A DNA stretch of 64,000 nt from Actinomyces oris (GTDB taxonomy: Bacteria; Actinomycetota; Actinomycetes; Actinomycetales; Actinomycetaceae), in assembly GCF_001553935.1 (NCBI RefSeq), contig NZ_CP014232.1, positions 310,001 to 374,000 of the forward strand, written 5' to 3'. Of this stretch, positions 1 through 10,518 are shown one piece after another (positions within the stretch are counted from its first letter, which is position 1; each line of letters starts with the position of its first letter). A model generated the notes under the pieces. That model made no database searches, was not told the DNA's origin, and worked only from the letters and a program-made list of their open reading frames with translations. A program made the translations under genes and the position numbers.

Positions 1-11
1 AAGGAGCCGAC

Positions 12-134
12 ATGAAGGTTCGTGCCTCAATCCGGTCCCTGGCCAAGCAGCCGGGGTCCAAGGTAGTCCGACGCCGCGGTCACACCTACGTCATCAACAA
101 GAAGAACCCCCGTCTCAAGGCCCGTCAGGGCTAA
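12..134 (+). CDS. rpmJ: 50S ribosomal protein L36, cysteine-free type
   Basis: This 40-residue protein is the smallest protein of the large ribosomal subunit. It starts [10 protein letters not shown] and ends NPRLKARQG, which is the L36 pattern, and AAGGAG lies at positions 1-6 just upstream of the ATG. It contains no cysteine or zinc ribbon, so it belongs to the zinc-independent form, which in many bacteria is a second paralogue expressed under zinc limitation. Its usual partners in that setting would lie before the window. A strong hairpin terminator follows, so it is probably the end of a transcript. The identification is firm; the regulation is inferred. Confidence 0.93.
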   Translation: MKVRASIRSLAKQPGSKVVRRRGHTYVINKKNPRLKARQG

Positions 135-151
135 GAGCCACCACCACCCAC

Positions 152-195
152 GCAGGGCCGGGATGCGTCTCAGACCGCATCCCGGCCCTGCTTTT
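152..195 (+). terminator. Rho-independent terminator after rpmJ
   Basis: A perfect 16-bp stem (152-167 paired with 176-191) with an 8-base loop is followed by TTTT, 17 bases after the rpmJ stop codon. Confidence 0.9.
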
Positions 196-324
196 CCTCA
201 GTATCGACATCAGTCGCCGAGGATCGACGGCACGTCAACCATATTCAGTTCTCTCTCACCATGACGCGGAAAACCAAGGGGGTCAGCTGCACCCTGAACC
301 TTGCTGCTCAACAGTCGGAAATAT

Positions 325-354
325 TTCTGCAACATGTCAGGCATTGCCTATAAG
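325..354 (+). promoter_or_regulatory. Possible promoter of the urease operon
   Basis: A TATAAG box (349-354) lies 18 bases after TTCTGC (325-330), about 70 bases before ureA, in a stretch richer in A and T than its surroundings. The -35 match is weak. I saw no clear nitrogen-regulator site between 196 and 421. Confidence 0.3.
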
Positions 355-421
355 CGTCCGTCGTGCGCGGACAAGCTCGCGCCTATGCGCCCGCTCCGGA
401 TCCATCTCTGGGAGAGCCCCC

Positions 422-736
422 ATGCACCTCACCCCTCGTGAGCAGGAGAAGCTACTCATCGTCGTCGCCGCAGACCTGGCGCGAAGACGCAAGGACAGGG
501 GTATCCGGCTCAATCATCCTGAGGCAGTCGCCTACATCACCGCGGAGATCCTCGAGGGGGCCCGCGAAGGGCGCACGGTCACGGATCTCATGGCCTACGG
601 GGCCACCCTGCTGACCTACGACGACGTCATGGAGGGAGTCCCCGAGATGATCCGCGCGGTCCAGGTGGAGGCGACCTTCCCCGACGGGACCAAGCTCGTC
701 TCCGTTCACGACCCGATTCGCAGGAGTCTGCCATGA
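422..736 (+). CDS. ureA: Urease subunit gamma
   Basis: This 104-residue protein is the small gamma subunit of urease, the cytoplasmic nickel enzyme that hydrolyses urea to ammonia and carbamate. [12 protein letters not shown] at the start and the VPEMI and [11 protein letters not shown] segments are typical of the family, and the length is close to the usual 100. A longer reading from 344 adds 26 residues unlike any UreA; the start at 422 follows GGAGAG and gives the family length. The stop overlaps the ureB start. It is the first gene of ureABCEFGD. Confidence 0.97.
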   Translation: MHLTPREQEKLLIVVAADLARRRKDRGIRLNHPEAVAYITAEILEGAREGRTVTDLMAYGATLLTYDDVMEGVPEMIRAVQVEATFPDGTKLVSVHDPIRRSLP

Positions 737-1044
737 TCCCCGGGGAGTACCGACTCGTGAACGACACCATCACCATCAACGAGGGCCGCCCCACTCTCCG
801 TCTCGACGTCCTCAACACCGGGGACCGTCCCATTCAGGTCGGTTCGCACTTCCACTTCGCCGAGGTCAACCCCGCGCTGTCCTTCGACCGGCGGGCCGCT
901 CGTGGCTTCCGCCTCGACATTCCGGCCGGAACCGCGGTTCGCTTCGAGCCGGGCGACTCCCGACCAGTCCACCTGGTAGCGCTGGCGGGAGCACGGCGGG
1001 TCTTCGGTCTGGCAGGCGAGACGAACGGCCCGGTCGAGGGCTGA
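733..1044 (+). CDS. ureB: Urease subunit beta
   Basis: This 103-residue beta subunit begins MIPGEYRL. The family patterns [19 protein letters not shown] (about residues 30-48) and [16 protein letters not shown] are visible. Beta is a separate polypeptide here, as in Klebsiella-type three-subunit ureases, rather than fused to gamma as in Helicobacter. Its ATG overlaps the ureA stop by 4 bases, which indicates translational coupling. It packs with UreA and UreC in the trimer of heterotrimers. Confidence 0.97.
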   Translation: MIPGEYRLVNDTITINEGRPTLRLDVLNTGDRPIQVGSHFHFAEVNPALSFDRRAARGFRLDIPAGTAVRFEPGDSRPVHLVALAGARRVFGLAGETNGPVEG

Positions 1045-1061
1045 GAGCACAGGAGCACATC

Positions 1062-2774
<1,713 letters not shown>

Positions 2775-2795
2775 CCCCTCACCCCTGGAGCCTTC

Positions 2796-3287
2796 ATGAT
2801 TATCGAGTCCATCTCAGGCAATATCCACGACCTACCCGGCGAGGCGCTGGAGGGCGTGCACGTGGAGAACGTGGTCCTCCCCCTGGCCGACCTCACGAAA
2901 CGCATCCAACGAGTGCGCTCCGACCACGGCACCGAGCTCGGCATCCGGCTCGCGCCGGGCGCACCGGACCTGCGCGAGGGTGACATCCTGCTTCGCAACG
3001 AGCGCGGGATCGTCGTCGTGCGCCTGGAGCCCACCGATGTTCTGGTCATCGCGCCCGCCACGGTGCGCGAGATGGGGGTCGTCGCCCACAACCTGGGCAA
3101 CCGGCACCTGCCCGCCCAGTTCTTCGGGCCGGAGGAGCCCTTCCCGGACCTTGAGGGGCATGACGGCGTCATGGTCATCCAGTACGACCACACCGCCGAG
3201 CACTACCTGGAGCACCTGGGTGTGCGTCACGCGCGGATGGAGCGGTCCATGCCCGTCCCCTTCCGTCATGCCGAGCACACTCACTGA
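2796..3287 (+). CDS. ureE: Urease accessory protein UreE (nickel metallochaperone)
   Basis: This 163-residue protein delivers nickel to the urease activation complex. The N-terminal domain and the conserved NLGNRHLPAQF segment (about residues 98-108) match UreE; the histidine of GNRH is the conserved metal ligand. The tail ends FRHAEHTH, so it has only a modest histidine content and not the long polyhistidine tail of Klebsiella UreE. The ureF start lies inside its last codons. Confidence 0.95.
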   Translation: MIIESISGNIHDLPGEALEGVHVENVVLPLADLTKRIQRVRSDHGTELGIRLAPGAPDLREGDILLRNERGIVVVRLEPTDVLVIAPATVREMGVVAHNLGNRHLPAQFFGPEEPFPDLEGHDGVMVIQYDHTAEHYLEHLGVRHARMERSMPVPFRHAEHTH

Positions 3288-4020
3288 CACTCCCGCCCCA
3301 CAGTGGGGCGAGCCCGCCGGCTGGCAGCTGCCGCTGGCCCAGCTGTGCGACTCCGCGCTGCCCACGGGCGCCTTCTCCCACTCCTTCGGGCTGGAGACCT
3401 ACATCTGCGAGGGCGTCGTGGACGGTGAGGCCTCCTTCGTGTCCTGGCTGCGCGCGCTCGTGTCCACCCAGCTGACCTTCTCCGAGGGGCTGGGGCTGCG
3501 GCTGGCCTTCGAGGCGGTGGCGGCCGATGACTGGGAGGCGATCGCGCACCTCGATGCGCTTCTCGTGGCTCAGGCGGTGCCGATCCAGGTGCGCCGGGCC
3601 GGGGTGACGATGGGGCGGAGGATGCTCACCATCGCCCGCCTGGCCCTGGAGGGCACCGACGGCGGCAGGCTGCTGAGCCGATACGCGGCGCTCGTGGACA
3701 CCGGGGGCAGCGGGGGCTGCCGTTCCCACCCCGCCATCGTGCTGGCAATCGCCGGCTACGCGCTGGGGGCGCCGCCAGCGGCGGTCGCGGCGGCCTACCT
3801 CCAGTCCAGTGTCATCTCGCTGACGCAGAACGCCGTTCGAGCCATCCCCCTGGGGCAGGACGCCGGTCAGCGCGCCATCGCCTCGGTGCGCGGCGACGTC
3901 CGCGCCGCGGTCAGGCGGATCGGGGGCCTTGACGAGATGGATCTGGGGGCCGCCGCGCCCGGGATCGAGATCAGCCAGATGCGGCACGAGCGCCAGCGGG
4001 CCCGCATGTTCATGTCCTGA
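3268..4020 (+). CDS. ureF: Urease accessory protein UreF
   Basis: This 250-residue protein is part of the UreDFG complex that activates apo-urease and is thought to control the UreG GTPase. The family segment LCDSALPTGAFSHSFGLE lies at about residues 26-43 and HPAIVLAIAGYALG in the second half. A longer open frame exists from 2980, but it overlaps ureE almost entirely; the ATG at 3268 gives the family length and overlaps ureE by 20 bases. The protein is all-helical with no membrane segment. Confidence 0.93.
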   Translation: MPSTLTDTPAPQWGEPAGWQLPLAQLCDSALPTGAFSHSFGLETYICEGVVDGEASFVSWLRALVSTQLTFSEGLGLRLAFEAVAADDWEAIAHLDALLVAQAVPIQVRRAGVTMGRRMLTIARLALEGTDGGRLLSRYAALVDTGGSGGCRSHPAIVLAIAGYALGAPPAAVAAAYLQSSVISLTQNAVRAIPLGQDAGQRAIASVRGDVRAAVRRIGGLDEMDLGAAAPGIEISQMRHERQRARMFMS

Positions 4021-4054
4021 AAGACCTTCCTGAAGAGCCAGTGAGGAGATTCTC

Positions 4055-4732
4055 ATGTCAGCAGCAACCAGCCAGCAGCACGCGGACGCGCCCGAGCAGC
4101 CGGCGCACCGTTCCCACCCCGGCCCGGTCCGGATCGGGGTGGGCGGCCCGGTGGGGGCGGGCAAGACCCAGCTCATCGAGCGCATCACCCGAGCCATGAG
4201 CCAGGAGGTCTCCATGGCCGCCGTCACCAACGACATCTACACGATCGAGGACGCCAAGATCCTCGCCGCCCAGGGGGTCCTGCCGGTGGACCGCATCGTC
4301 GGGCTGGAGACCGGGGGCTGCCCGCACACGGCCATCCGTGAGGACACCTCCATGAACGAGGCGGCGATCGCCGAACTGGTGGAGCGCCACCCGGACCTGG
4401 AGGTGGTGTTCGTGGAGTCGGGAGGCGACAACCTCTCGGCCACCTTCTCCCCCGAGCTGGTCGACTTCTCCATCTACGTCATCGACGTCGCTCAGGGCGA
4501 GAAGATTCCTCGCAAGGCCGGTCAAGGAATGATCAAGTCCGACCTGTTCGTCATCAACAAGACGGACCTGGCCCCTCACGTCGGCGCCGACCTGGCGGTC
4601 ATGGAGGCCGACTCCAAGGTGTTCCGGGGTGACAAGCCCTTCTGCTTCACCAACCTCAAGACCGACGAGGGCCTGGAACAGGTCATCGAGTGGATCCACC
4701 ATGACGTGCTCATGACGGACCTGGAGTCGTGA
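4055..4732 (+). CDS. ureG: Urease accessory GTPase UreG
   Basis: This 225-residue SIMIBI-class GTPase powers nickel insertion into urease. The P-loop GPVGAGKT is at residues 31-38. The [17 protein letters not shown] segment, with the Cys-Pro-His metal-binding motif, and [13 protein letters not shown] (guanine specificity) are conserved. GTGAGGAG precedes the ATG. The stop overlaps the GTG start of ureD by 4 bases. It is a clear ureG, longer only by a short variable N-terminus. Confidence 0.97.
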   Translation: MSAATSQQHADAPEQPAHRSHPGPVRIGVGGPVGAGKTQLIERITRAMSQEVSMAAVTNDIYTIEDAKILAAQGVLPVDRIVGLETGGCPHTAIREDTSMNEAAIAELVERHPDLEVVFVESGGDNLSATFSPELVDFSIYVIDVAQGEKIPRKAGQGMIKSDLFVINKTDLAPHVGADLAVMEADSKVFRGDKPFCFTNLKTDEGLEQVIEWIHHDVLMTDLES

Positions 4733-5544
4733 GCACCACCGGCGAGCTGCACCTGCGGATCGCCCGGGGCGGGGACCGGAGTATCGCCGTCGAGCAGTAC
4801 CACCGGGGAGCACTGAGGGTTTTCCGCCCGCTGTACCTCGATGAGAGCGGGCAGGTGACCTACTACGTGGTCAATCCCGGAGGCGGGTACCTGGACGGCG
4901 ACTCCTATCTCACCGAGGTCGAGGTCCTCCAGGGGGCCTCGGCGGTGCTGACGACCCAGGCGGCCACGAAGATCTACCGCACCCCCACCTGCCCGGTCCG
5001 CCAGGACACCCGGGTGAACCTGGGGCCCCGGGCCGTGCTGGAGCTCGTTCCCGACCAGGTCATCGCCTACCGGGAGTCCTCCTACCGGCAGACCACCCTG
5101 GTTGAGATGGATCCGACGGCGACCTTCATGTCCCTGGAGGTCCTCACTCCCGGATGGGCCCCGGACGGTTCGGCCTTCGGCTACGACTGCGTGCGGATGC
5201 GCACTGACATCCGTGTCGGTGGGCGGTGCGCCGTCGTCGACAACCTGCGCCTGGTCCCCGGTGAGGCCGGGCTGGCGGGGCTGGGAGGCCTGGAGGGGCA
5301 CAGCCACCTGGCCTCCTTCACGGTGCTCGACGCCCGGGTCGATGACGCCCTCGTCAATGACGTGGCCCAGATGCTGGAGGTCGACGGCGTGCGCGGGGCA
5401 GTGACGCGGGTGCAGGGACCCGGCTTCATCGCCCGGGCGCTGGGCGATGACACGACCCGTCTGACCGATCTCATGCTCGACATCAGCGAGCTTCTGCGCA
5501 GCCGGTGGTTCGGCGCGCCGAGGCTCAACCTGCGCAAGTACTAG
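4729..5544 (+). CDS. ureD: Urease accessory protein UreD (UreH)
   Basis: This 271-residue protein is the urease-binding scaffold of the activation complex and is thought to carry nickel through an internal tunnel. Recognisable segments are [16 protein letters not shown] (about residues 46-61), [11 protein letters not shown] and [17 protein letters not shown]. The start is GTG, overlapping the ureG stop. It is the last structural or accessory gene before the transporter; the cluster order ureABCEFGD is complete in this window. Confidence 0.95.
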   Translation: MSTTGELHLRIARGGDRSIAVEQYHRGALRVFRPLYLDESGQVTYYVVNPGGGYLDGDSYLTEVEVLQGASAVLTTQAATKIYRTPTCPVRQDTRVNLGPRAVLELVPDQVIAYRESSYRQTTLVEMDPTATFMSLEVLTPGWAPDGSAFGYDCVRMRTDIRVGGRCAVVDNLRLVPGEAGLAGLGGLEGHSHLASFTVLDARVDDALVNDVAQMLEVDGVRGAVTRVQGPGFIARALGDDTTRLTDLMLDISELLRSRWFGAPRLNLRKY

Positions 5545-5605
5545 CAACAGCCCGCTCGCCTGGGCGGCGGGCACCTCCCGATGCTTCTATCGATCGGAGC
5601 CCCTC

Positions 5606-6541
5606 ATGCCTGAGTCATCTGTTCATCAGTCCCACCGCCCGGCTGACGGAGCCGGCAGCTCAGTAGTCCCGTCGATCGTCTCGTCCGGTGTGGGCGCGCT
5701 GGGGCGCGGGGTGGGGCAGATCTTCTTCCAGCCCCGGGCGCTCACCGGATTGCTCATCGTGGCCGGCATCGCCGTCTACTCACCGCTCATGGCTTTTCAG
5801 GTGGTCCTCGGGACGACGGTGTCAACGGTGGCGGCCAGGCTGCTGGATCTGCGTGTGCGTGACGGACTCCAGGGCTACAACGGGGCGCTGGTGGGAGCAG
5901 CGGCCTGGGCCGCTATGGGGGTTTTCTGGCCGGCGACGCTGGTCACCGTGGTCGGGGCGGCAGCGTGCCCCGCGGTCCACCGCGCCCTGGAGCGCGCCCT
6001 CGCCCCGGTCGGGCTCCCGGCGCTCACGGCTCCTTTCTGCATCGTCTCCGGACTGCTGACCGCTCTGCTCAGGGCGATCGATGCGCCGATGGTGCCGGAT
6101 CCGGCGCCGGTCAGTGGGGCGACGGCCTGGCTGGTCCCGGAGGCGGTGCTGACGGGAGAGTCCCAGGTGGTGCTCGTCGATTCCTGGGTCGGCGGGGTGC
6201 TGATCCTGGCAGGGCTGTTCATCGCCGGGTGGAGAGTCGGGGCAGCGGCGCTGCTGGGCAGCGTCGTCGGGACGGCAGCAACGCTGGCGCTCGTTCCCGC
6301 CGGCCAGGCGGCGCACGGACTGGGCGGATACTCGCCGTGCCTGACGGCGATCGCGATCGGCGTCGTCCTCCTGCCTCCCGGGAGGCGGGCCTGGGTGCTG
6401 GCGGTGGTGGGATCGGTGCTGACCGTCGTCGTGGACCGGCTTTTCACGGAGATCCCGGTGCCGACCTACACCTGGCCCTTCATCGTGACCACCTGGCTGA
6501 TGCTCGCCGTCGTCAAGTGGCTCGAGCGCCGACTAGGCTGA
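5606..6541 (+). CDS. Urea transporter (UT family)
   Basis: This 311-residue membrane protein is a channel-like urea transporter. The two internal repeats of the family are visible: GVGQIFFQPRALTGLLI (about residues 35-51) with GYNGALVGAA (about 92), and later GGYSPCLTAIAIGVVLLP (about 239-256). About ten hydrophobic helices are predicted by eye. It lies 61 bases after ureD on the same strand and supplies cytoplasmic urease with substrate. It could be called yut or utp by analogy; I leave the symbol empty. Confidence 0.9.
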   Translation: MPESSVHQSHRPADGAGSSVVPSIVSSGVGALGRGVGQIFFQPRALTGLLIVAGIAVYSPLMAFQVVLGTTVSTVAARLLDLRVRDGLQGYNGALVGAAAWAAMGVFWPATLVTVVGAAACPAVHRALERALAPVGLPALTAPFCIVSGLLTALLRAIDAPMVPDPAPVSGATAWLVPEAVLTGESQVVLVDSWVGGVLILAGLFIAGWRVGAAALLGSVVGTAATLALVPAGQAAHGLGGYSPCLTAIAIGVVLLPPGRRAWVLAVVGSVLTVVVDRLFTEIPVPTYTWPFIVTTWLMLAVVKWLERRLG

Positions 6542-6545
6542 GGCC

Positions 6546-7418
6546 ATGGCTCATTCCACGGCGCACACCGACTCCGCCGCCCACCTGGTCCTGTCCCTGT
6601 CCTGCCCCGACCGCCCAGGGATCGTCCACGCGGTCACCGGCACGCTGGCGCGCCGCGGCGGGAACATCACCGAGTCCAAGCAGTTCGGGGACTCTTCGAC
6701 CGGACTGTTCTTCATGCGGGTCCAGGTGCTCACCACCGTGCCGCGCGTGGAGCTGGAGAAGGACCTGGCCGAGCTGGCCGGCGAGTACGAGATGGAGTGG
6801 AGCCTCGACGAGGTGGGGCGCGCCATGCGCACCCTCATCATGGTCTCCAAGGAGGGGCACTGCCTGACCGACCTGCTCTTCCGGGCCCGCAGCCAGGGAC
6901 TGCCGGTCGACGTCGTCGGCGTGGTGGGCAACCACGAGACGCTGCGGGACGTCGCCGAGTTCTACGGGGTGCCCTTCCACCACATCCCGGTCACCAAGGA
7001 GACCAAGGAGGCCGCCGAGGCCGAGCTGCTGGGGCTGGTGGACTCTCTCAATGTTGAGCTGGTGGTGCTGGCCCGCTACATGCAGATCCTCTCCCCCGCC
7101 CTGTGCGAGCGGCTGCACGGGGGCGTCATCAACATTCACCACTCGTTCCTGCCGTCCTTCAAGGGGGCCCGCCCCTACGCCCAGGCGCACGAGCGCGGGG
7201 TCAAGCTCATCGGGGCGACGGCGCACTACGTGACCGCGGACCTGGATGAGGGTCCGATCATCGAGCAGGACGTGACGCGGGCCGGGCACGAGGACTCCGT
7301 GTCCGTGCTGCAGGCCAAGGGGCAGGACGTCGAGCGCCGAGTGCTGGCGCAGGCGGTGCGCTGGCACACCGAGCACCGGGTGCTGCTCAACGGGCACCGC
7401 ACCGTCGTCTTCGCCTGA
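6546..7418 (+). CDS. purU: Formyltetrahydrofolate deformylase
   Basis: This 290-residue enzyme hydrolyses 10-formyltetrahydrofolate to formate and tetrahydrofolate, supplying formate and balancing one-carbon pools. An N-terminal ACT domain (SCPDRPGIVHAVTG, about residues 18-31) is followed by the formyltransferase fold with NIHHSFLPSFKGARPY (about 194-209) and GATAHYVTADLDEGPIIEQ. The catalytic Asn, His and Asp of that fold are present. It starts 4 bases after the urea transporter stop, so it may be co-transcribed, though it has no known link to urease. Confidence 0.95.
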   Translation: MAHSTAHTDSAAHLVLSLSCPDRPGIVHAVTGTLARRGGNITESKQFGDSSTGLFFMRVQVLTTVPRVELEKDLAELAGEYEMEWSLDEVGRAMRTLIMVSKEGHCLTDLLFRARSQGLPVDVVGVVGNHETLRDVAEFYGVPFHHIPVTKETKEAAEAELLGLVDSLNVELVVLARYMQILSPALCERLHGGVINIHHSFLPSFKGARPYAQAHERGVKLIGATAHYVTADLDEGPIIEQDVTRAGHEDSVSVLQAKGQDVERRVLAQAVRWHTEHRVLLNGHRTVVFA

Positions 7419-7495
7419 GTGCAGGACCTCCCCCGCCCACCCAGCAAATCATCTCTTATTCACAAATCTTGCGACAGAAGCATTGAGGAATACTC

Positions 7496-8218
7496 TCAGT
7501 CTAGTGAACGCACCTCCCCGGGAGGCATCCCTTTGCGCGACGACCAACCCCTCACATACGAAAAAAACTCCTCAGTTGACTGTATCGCTGCATTGTAGAT
7601 TTCCTGCCAGAGCGACTCAGGGATAACAGAGGGTCGCAGAGGAATCCCCATGAACAGCTCAGATGAATCTGATGTTTGAACAGCAACCGCTATGTGACTT
7701 TGCGATAAATGCACCCACCCGGAAGTGTTGTCATACACAGGCAGCGCCCACCCATGCGCACCAGCCGCCAACTGCTTGAGACGATAATCATTGAGCGGCC
7801 GACCCTCAATATCCTTGATCCTGCGCAACTCCTCCCCAGCCAACAACCTCTCGACTAGGCCACCCAGGTCAGGAGCACTCGCAAAATAATGAGCCCTGAA
7901 AAGATTGTCAAGCTGCAATCGAAGCAGCGGCGCAGCAGCATGGATATTATAATTATCCACCGCATCGATGAGCGCATCTACGATGCCGTAACTTCGCTGG
8001 AGCATTGCGGCGATAATGAAATCAGGGAGAAATAGCGCACCGTCGGCAGCCATTAATGTTTCCCGAAAAATATCAAGATGTCGGATTCGCAACTGATCTA
8101 GTTTTTCGCGCTGCACAACAAGCCCGGGGAAACGATCAACCACACACCCCGGAGGCACATCCTTACGTTCCCGAGGAATACGAACGGGCGGAATATCGCC
8201 ATCACATACGTTCCACAT
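7496..8218 (-). CDS. Hypothetical protein, lower GC than neighbours
   Basis: This 240-residue protein is not recognised with certainty. It is mostly helical, has no signal peptide or membrane span, and contains a central stretch (about residues 78-115, with LIDAVDNYNIHAAAPLLRLQLDNLFRA in pieces) reminiscent of DUF5677-like proteins, which are often found near defence or mobile genes. The gene uses clearly more A and T than the flanking purU and DinB genes and stands alone on the minus strand, which suggests transfer. No function can be assigned. Confidence 0.7.
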   Translation of the reverse strand: MWNVCDGDIPPVRIPRERKDVPPGCVVDRFPGLVVQREKLDQLRIRHLDIFRETLMAADGALFLPDFIIAAMLQRSYGIVDALIDAVDNYNIHAAAPLLRLQLDNLFRAHYFASAPDLGGLVERLLAGEELRRIKDIEGRPLNDYRLKQLAAGAHGWALPVYDNTSGWVHLSQSHIAVAVQTSDSSELFMGIPLRPSVIPESLWQEIYNAAIQSTEEFFSYVRGWSSRKGMPPGEVRSLD

Positions 8219-8532
8219 AGTTTACCACCTTTCTCAGGAATACCTGCAGACAAAGCACTTGAATACGGACTCAGAGCATCCCGATAGGCATCGTGGTTGC
8301 GTGAAGGGAAACAAATATAGCGCGGCGATTCGCCTACATTGCCCTGAACCGCATCATACGCCTACCAGCGAAGTTGATTGGCCCACCATCAAGGGCATCA
8401 CCACCACCGAGTCCTCCACCCTCTACGACTTAGTCCGTTATCACGTACTTCACCGACGACACAGAAGAAGTCAAAGGCTATGAGGCACCCGGTTCTCCCG
8501 ATGTGTTCAGACCCGCCACGTAGCCTGACATC
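8219..8532. other. Intergenic region without a supported gene
   Basis: This 314-base gap holds the upstream region of the hypothetical gene and of the DinB-like gene. An open frame of 74 codons at 8259-8483 has no ribosome-binding site and no recognisable content. I see no terminator, RNA gene or repeat. Confidence 0.5.
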
Positions 8533-9057
8533 ATGACGACTCTTGAGATGCTCATTGACGTCCTGGCCCGGTCCCGCGAGCGCTTCGACCGCGCCTTCGA
8601 TGGCGTCACGCTCGAGCAGGCCAACACCCGGCCCGCCCCGGACCTGGCACCCCGCATCGACTCCCTGACCTGGCTGGCCTGGCACACGGCTCGCGAGCTC
8701 GACATTCAGGTCGCGCCTCTGGCGGGCGTCGAGCCCGTCTGGGTCACCGGCGGCCACCGCGAGCGCTTCGCCCTGCCCCTGCCCGACGATACCGAGGACT
8801 GGCACCACACACCCGAACAGGCCGCCCAGGTCGTCGTCAGCGACCTCAGCCTCCTCTTCGCCTACCTGGATGACGCCTACGCCCTGGCCACCACCTACCT
8901 GCGATCCCTCACGCCGGAGTCGCTCGACGATATCGTCGACGAGTCCTGGGACCCGCCCGTTACCCGGGCCGTGCGCCTGGCCTCAGTCATTGACGACGCC
9001 GCCCAGCACTCCGGCCAGGCCGTCTACACCCGCCGTCTCCTGGGCCTGCCGGGCTAG
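8533..9057 (+). CDS. DinB-like / DUF664 four-helix protein
   Basis: This 174-residue protein belongs to the DinB-like helical-bundle superfamily, which in actinobacteria includes mycothiol-dependent enzymes. The N-terminal pattern LARSRERFDRAFDG with LTWLAWHTARELD (about residues 44-56) and the C-terminal VIDDAAQHSGQAVYTRRLLG (about 151-170) show the three metal-ligand histidine positions of the family. The substrate is unknown. It is convergent with nagA, with a strong shared hairpin between them. Confidence 0.8.
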   Translation: MTTLEMLIDVLARSRERFDRAFDGVTLEQANTRPAPDLAPRIDSLTWLAWHTARELDIQVAPLAGVEPVWVTGGHRERFALPLPDDTEDWHHTPEQAAQVVVSDLSLLFAYLDDAYALATTYLRSLTPESLDDIVDESWDPPVTRAVRLASVIDDAAQHSGQAVYTRRLLGLPG

Positions 9058-9081
9058 GCGCACAACCCACCCCGCACCACA

Positions 9082-9119
9082 CGTTCGCCCCGACCTGGCG
9101 GTTCAGGTCGGGGCGAACG
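9082..9119. terminator. Bidirectional hairpin terminator
   Basis: A perfect 16-bp stem (9082-9097 with 9104-9119) and a 6-base loop lie between the convergent DinB-like gene and nagA. There is no long T-run on either side. Confidence 0.75.
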
Positions 9120-9174
9120 GCTCCCACATGACAAGAGTCTGTTGGGGCCCGTGCGGGCCGGTGGTGCGGGAGGA

Positions 9175-10424
9175 TCAGGCGGCGGGCTCCACCGCCTCGC
9201 CGCGGCGCAGGACGGTGACGGGCCGCAGCTCCGCGTCGGTGACGACGACGTCGGCCCACAGGCCCGCCTGCAGGGCGCCCACGGTCGAGTCGCCGAGGAT
9301 CTGCGCGCCCTGGACGCTGGCAGCGTAGACGGCGTCGACCAGGTCGACTCCCCCTGCCAGGTGGTGCGCACAACGTCGATGAGGTGGGCGGTCCCCCCGG
9401 CGATCGCGCCGCCCTCGGTGAGGCGGGCGACGCCGTCGGCCACGGTGACCGGCTGGGAGCCGAGCACGTAGTCGCCGTCGGCCATGCCGGCCGCGGCCAT
9501 GGCGTCGGTGACCAGGACGACGTTGTCGCGCCCCAGAGTCTCGAACATGTCCAGGACGATGGCGGGGCTGAGGTGCACGCCGTCGCCGATCATCTCCAGG
9601 ACGCACTCGCCGCGCTGGGCGGCCGCCAGGAACTCGGGCACGGGCCCGGGCGTACGGTGGTGCATGGGGCGCATGCCGTTGAACAGGTGGGTGGCGGTGG
9701 AGCGCGGGGCGCGGACCGGCTCGCCGGCCTCGAGGCGCTCGGCGATGCGGGCGGCGGCGTCGGCCAGGGCGGCGCGCACGGGGGCGGCCTCGGAGTCGGT
9801 GTGCCCGAAGGAGGGCAGCGCCCCTCCTTCGATGAGGGCCGCGTTGACGCCGTCGTCACCGGTGATGCCGGGCTTCTCCGGGGCGATCGTCATGGTGACG
9901 ACGTGCCCGCCGCCGAGCTCGATGAGCTCACGGGTCAGGGCGGCGTCGGGGTCGATGATGTAGGTGGGGTCCTGGGCGCCGCAGCGCTCCACCGAGACAA
10001 AGGGCCCCTCGAAGTGGATGCCGGCGAGCTCTCCGGCCTCGCACAGCCCCGCCAGGACCCGGGTGCGTGCGCGCAGGACCTCGGGGGCGGCCGTCACGCA
10101 GGAGGCCACGAGCGAGGTGGTGCCGAAGCGGCGGTGCTCGAGCACGGAGACCATCGCCTGCTCGGCGGTCTCGGCGTTGGGGAAGGACTCACCGCCCCCA
10201 CCGTGGCAGTGGACGTCCACCAGGCCCGGCAGGAGGTAGCCGCCCTCGGGTGCGGACTGAGCCTGCTCGACGGCGTCTGCGAAGCCGGACCGTGCGGCCT
10301 GGTCAGCGGGCCCGACCCACGCGATGTGGGATCCCGACAGGACAACCGCCCCATCGTCGATGATGTGGTCGGGGGTGACGACGCGTCCCCGCAGTGCACG
10401 GACCTGCATGGCTTCGTTGCTCAT
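9175..10424 (-). pseudogene. nagA: N-acetylglucosamine-6-phosphate deacetylase, frameshifted
   Basis: The gene encodes the amidohydrolase that deacetylates GlcNAc-6-phosphate in amino-sugar catabolism. The first part (to about codon 356) reads well, with the metal motif DVHCHGGGGESFP, HFEGPF, the GHTDSEA segment and VLVTDAMAAAGMADGDY. At the run of five C at 9350-9354 (plus strand) the frame is lost. The true C-terminus, with DLVDAVYAASVQGAQILGD and LWADVVVTDAELRPV, continues in another frame to the stop at 9175. One extra base in that run restores a normal protein of about 415 residues. It is either a sequencing error, a real mutation, or a phase-variable run. Confidence 0.88.
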
Positions 10425-10518
10425 GAGTCGGATTCTGTCACCACTTCAGACATCAGACAACCTCCTTCGGGGCGTCTCCTCCCCCACATTGCCCGGGCGG
10501 GTTTCGGCTCCGCTCCGC

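Noticed and set aside
344..421. Longer UreA N-terminus
   Set aside because: Adds 26 residues unlike UreA; the ATG at 422 has a site and family length.
8259..8483. 74-codon frame
   Set aside because: No site upstream, no conserved content, low-complexity translation.
9054..9174. Extension of nagA to 9054
   Set aside because: This tail is the out-of-frame reading past the C5 run; its residues do not match NagA and it overlaps the DinB-like gene stop.
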